Part shown: in pieces, positions 4,994-5,064 of the stretch
Layout of the letters: each line of letters opens with the position of its first letter
Numbering within the stretch: the stretch's first letter is position 1
Source of the DNA: an uncultured Collinsella sp.
Lineage (GTDB): Bacteria; Actinomycetota; Coriobacteriia; Coriobacteriales; Coriobacteriaceae
Direction: 5' to 3'
Assembly (NCBI GenBank): GCA_902470265.1
Contig: CABRFW010000129.1
Span: 1-5,064, forward strand
Length of the DNA: 5,064 nt
Notes under the pieces: model-generated
What the model was told of the DNA's origin: nothing
The model's database searches: none
What the model saw: the letters and a program-made list of their open reading frames with translations, nothing else
Translations under genes and position numbers: made by a program

Positions 4994-5064
4994 CTAGATC
5001 ACGATCCCGTTGCAGTGGTCGATTTCGTGCTGGATGATCTCGGCGGTGTAGCCCGAGAAGTTTT
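4994..5064 (-). CDS. def: Peptide deformylase, C-terminal fragment
   Basis: The last 22 codons and stop of a minus-strand gene that runs past the right edge. The residues NFSGYTAEIIQHEIDHCNGI, then VI and stop, match the third conserved motif of peptide deformylase, which removes the N-formyl group from nascent proteins in the cytoplasm. HEIDH (5015-5029) supplies the two metal-binding histidines and the catalytic glutamate; the upstream GxGxAAxQ and EGCLS-type motifs are outside. The protein ends only six residues after HEIDH, unlike E. coli Def, which has a long C-terminal helix, so it belongs to a short form. I am confident of the family despite the small fragment. Confidence 0.85.
   Translation of the reverse strand, partial: NFSGYTAEIIQHEIDHCNGIVI

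Noticed and set aside
1..5064. Mobile elements, CRISPR arrays, tRNA or rRNA genes
   Set aside because: I saw no transposase, terminal repeats with target duplications, regularly spaced repeat-spacer units or RNA-gene signatures in the window.

Overview
The window is GC-rich bacterial DNA with dense genes, several GTG starts and strong Shine-Dalgarno sites. The protein flavour (a Kup transporter, an EamA/DMT transporter with a divergent LysR regulator, and an HTH-AlaA fusion) suggests a Coriobacteriia-type gut actinobacterium, perhaps Collinsella-like. That placement rests on impression and memory and was not tested by any search.

Layout. (1) 1-1189, minus strand: most of a Kup-family potassium/proton symporter, cut off at its C-terminal side by the left edge of the window. 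Its upstream region (1190-1347) holds a strong RBS, a short inverted repeat, possible promoter elements and a perfect 24-bp palindrome. The palindrome also lies just downstream of the next gene's stop codon. (2) 1348-2259, minus strand: a complete ten-helix EamA/DMT transporter of unknown substrate. (3) 2260-2377: a divergent control region with a T-N11-A LysR-type box and a consensus -10 hexamer. (4) 2378-3235, plus strand: a LysR-type regulator, the likely controller of the transporter. (5) 3236-3397: an intergenic region with one inverted repeat and a helically phased set of AATTGAAC sites around the promoter and leader of the next gene. (6) 3398-4918, plus strand: one continuous reading frame joining an N-terminal XRE/Cro-type HTH domain to a full-length AlaA-type alanine aminotransferase. 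An internal Shine-Dalgarno and ATG sit exactly at the domain junction. (7) 4943-4978: a strong hairpin between convergent genes. (8) 4994-5064, minus strand: the C-terminal end of a peptide deformylase carrying the HEIDH metal site.

How the parts may work together. The LysR/EamA pair looks like a conventional regulator-exporter unit. The most interesting locus is the HTH-AlaA gene. It appears able to yield two products from one reading frame: a 506-residue DNA-binding aminotransferase, and a 405-residue stand-alone aminotransferase of the same length I recall for E. coli AlaA. The operator-like repeats around its own promoter suggest autoregulation, possibly sensitive to PLP or amino-acid status in a way analogous to, but structurally distinct from, MocR/GabR regulators. 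The HTH-aminotransferase architecture is, from memory, already catalogued in automated annotation. The internal start and the phased operator array are the parts that look underexplored. No stretch longer than 300 bases lacks a gene.
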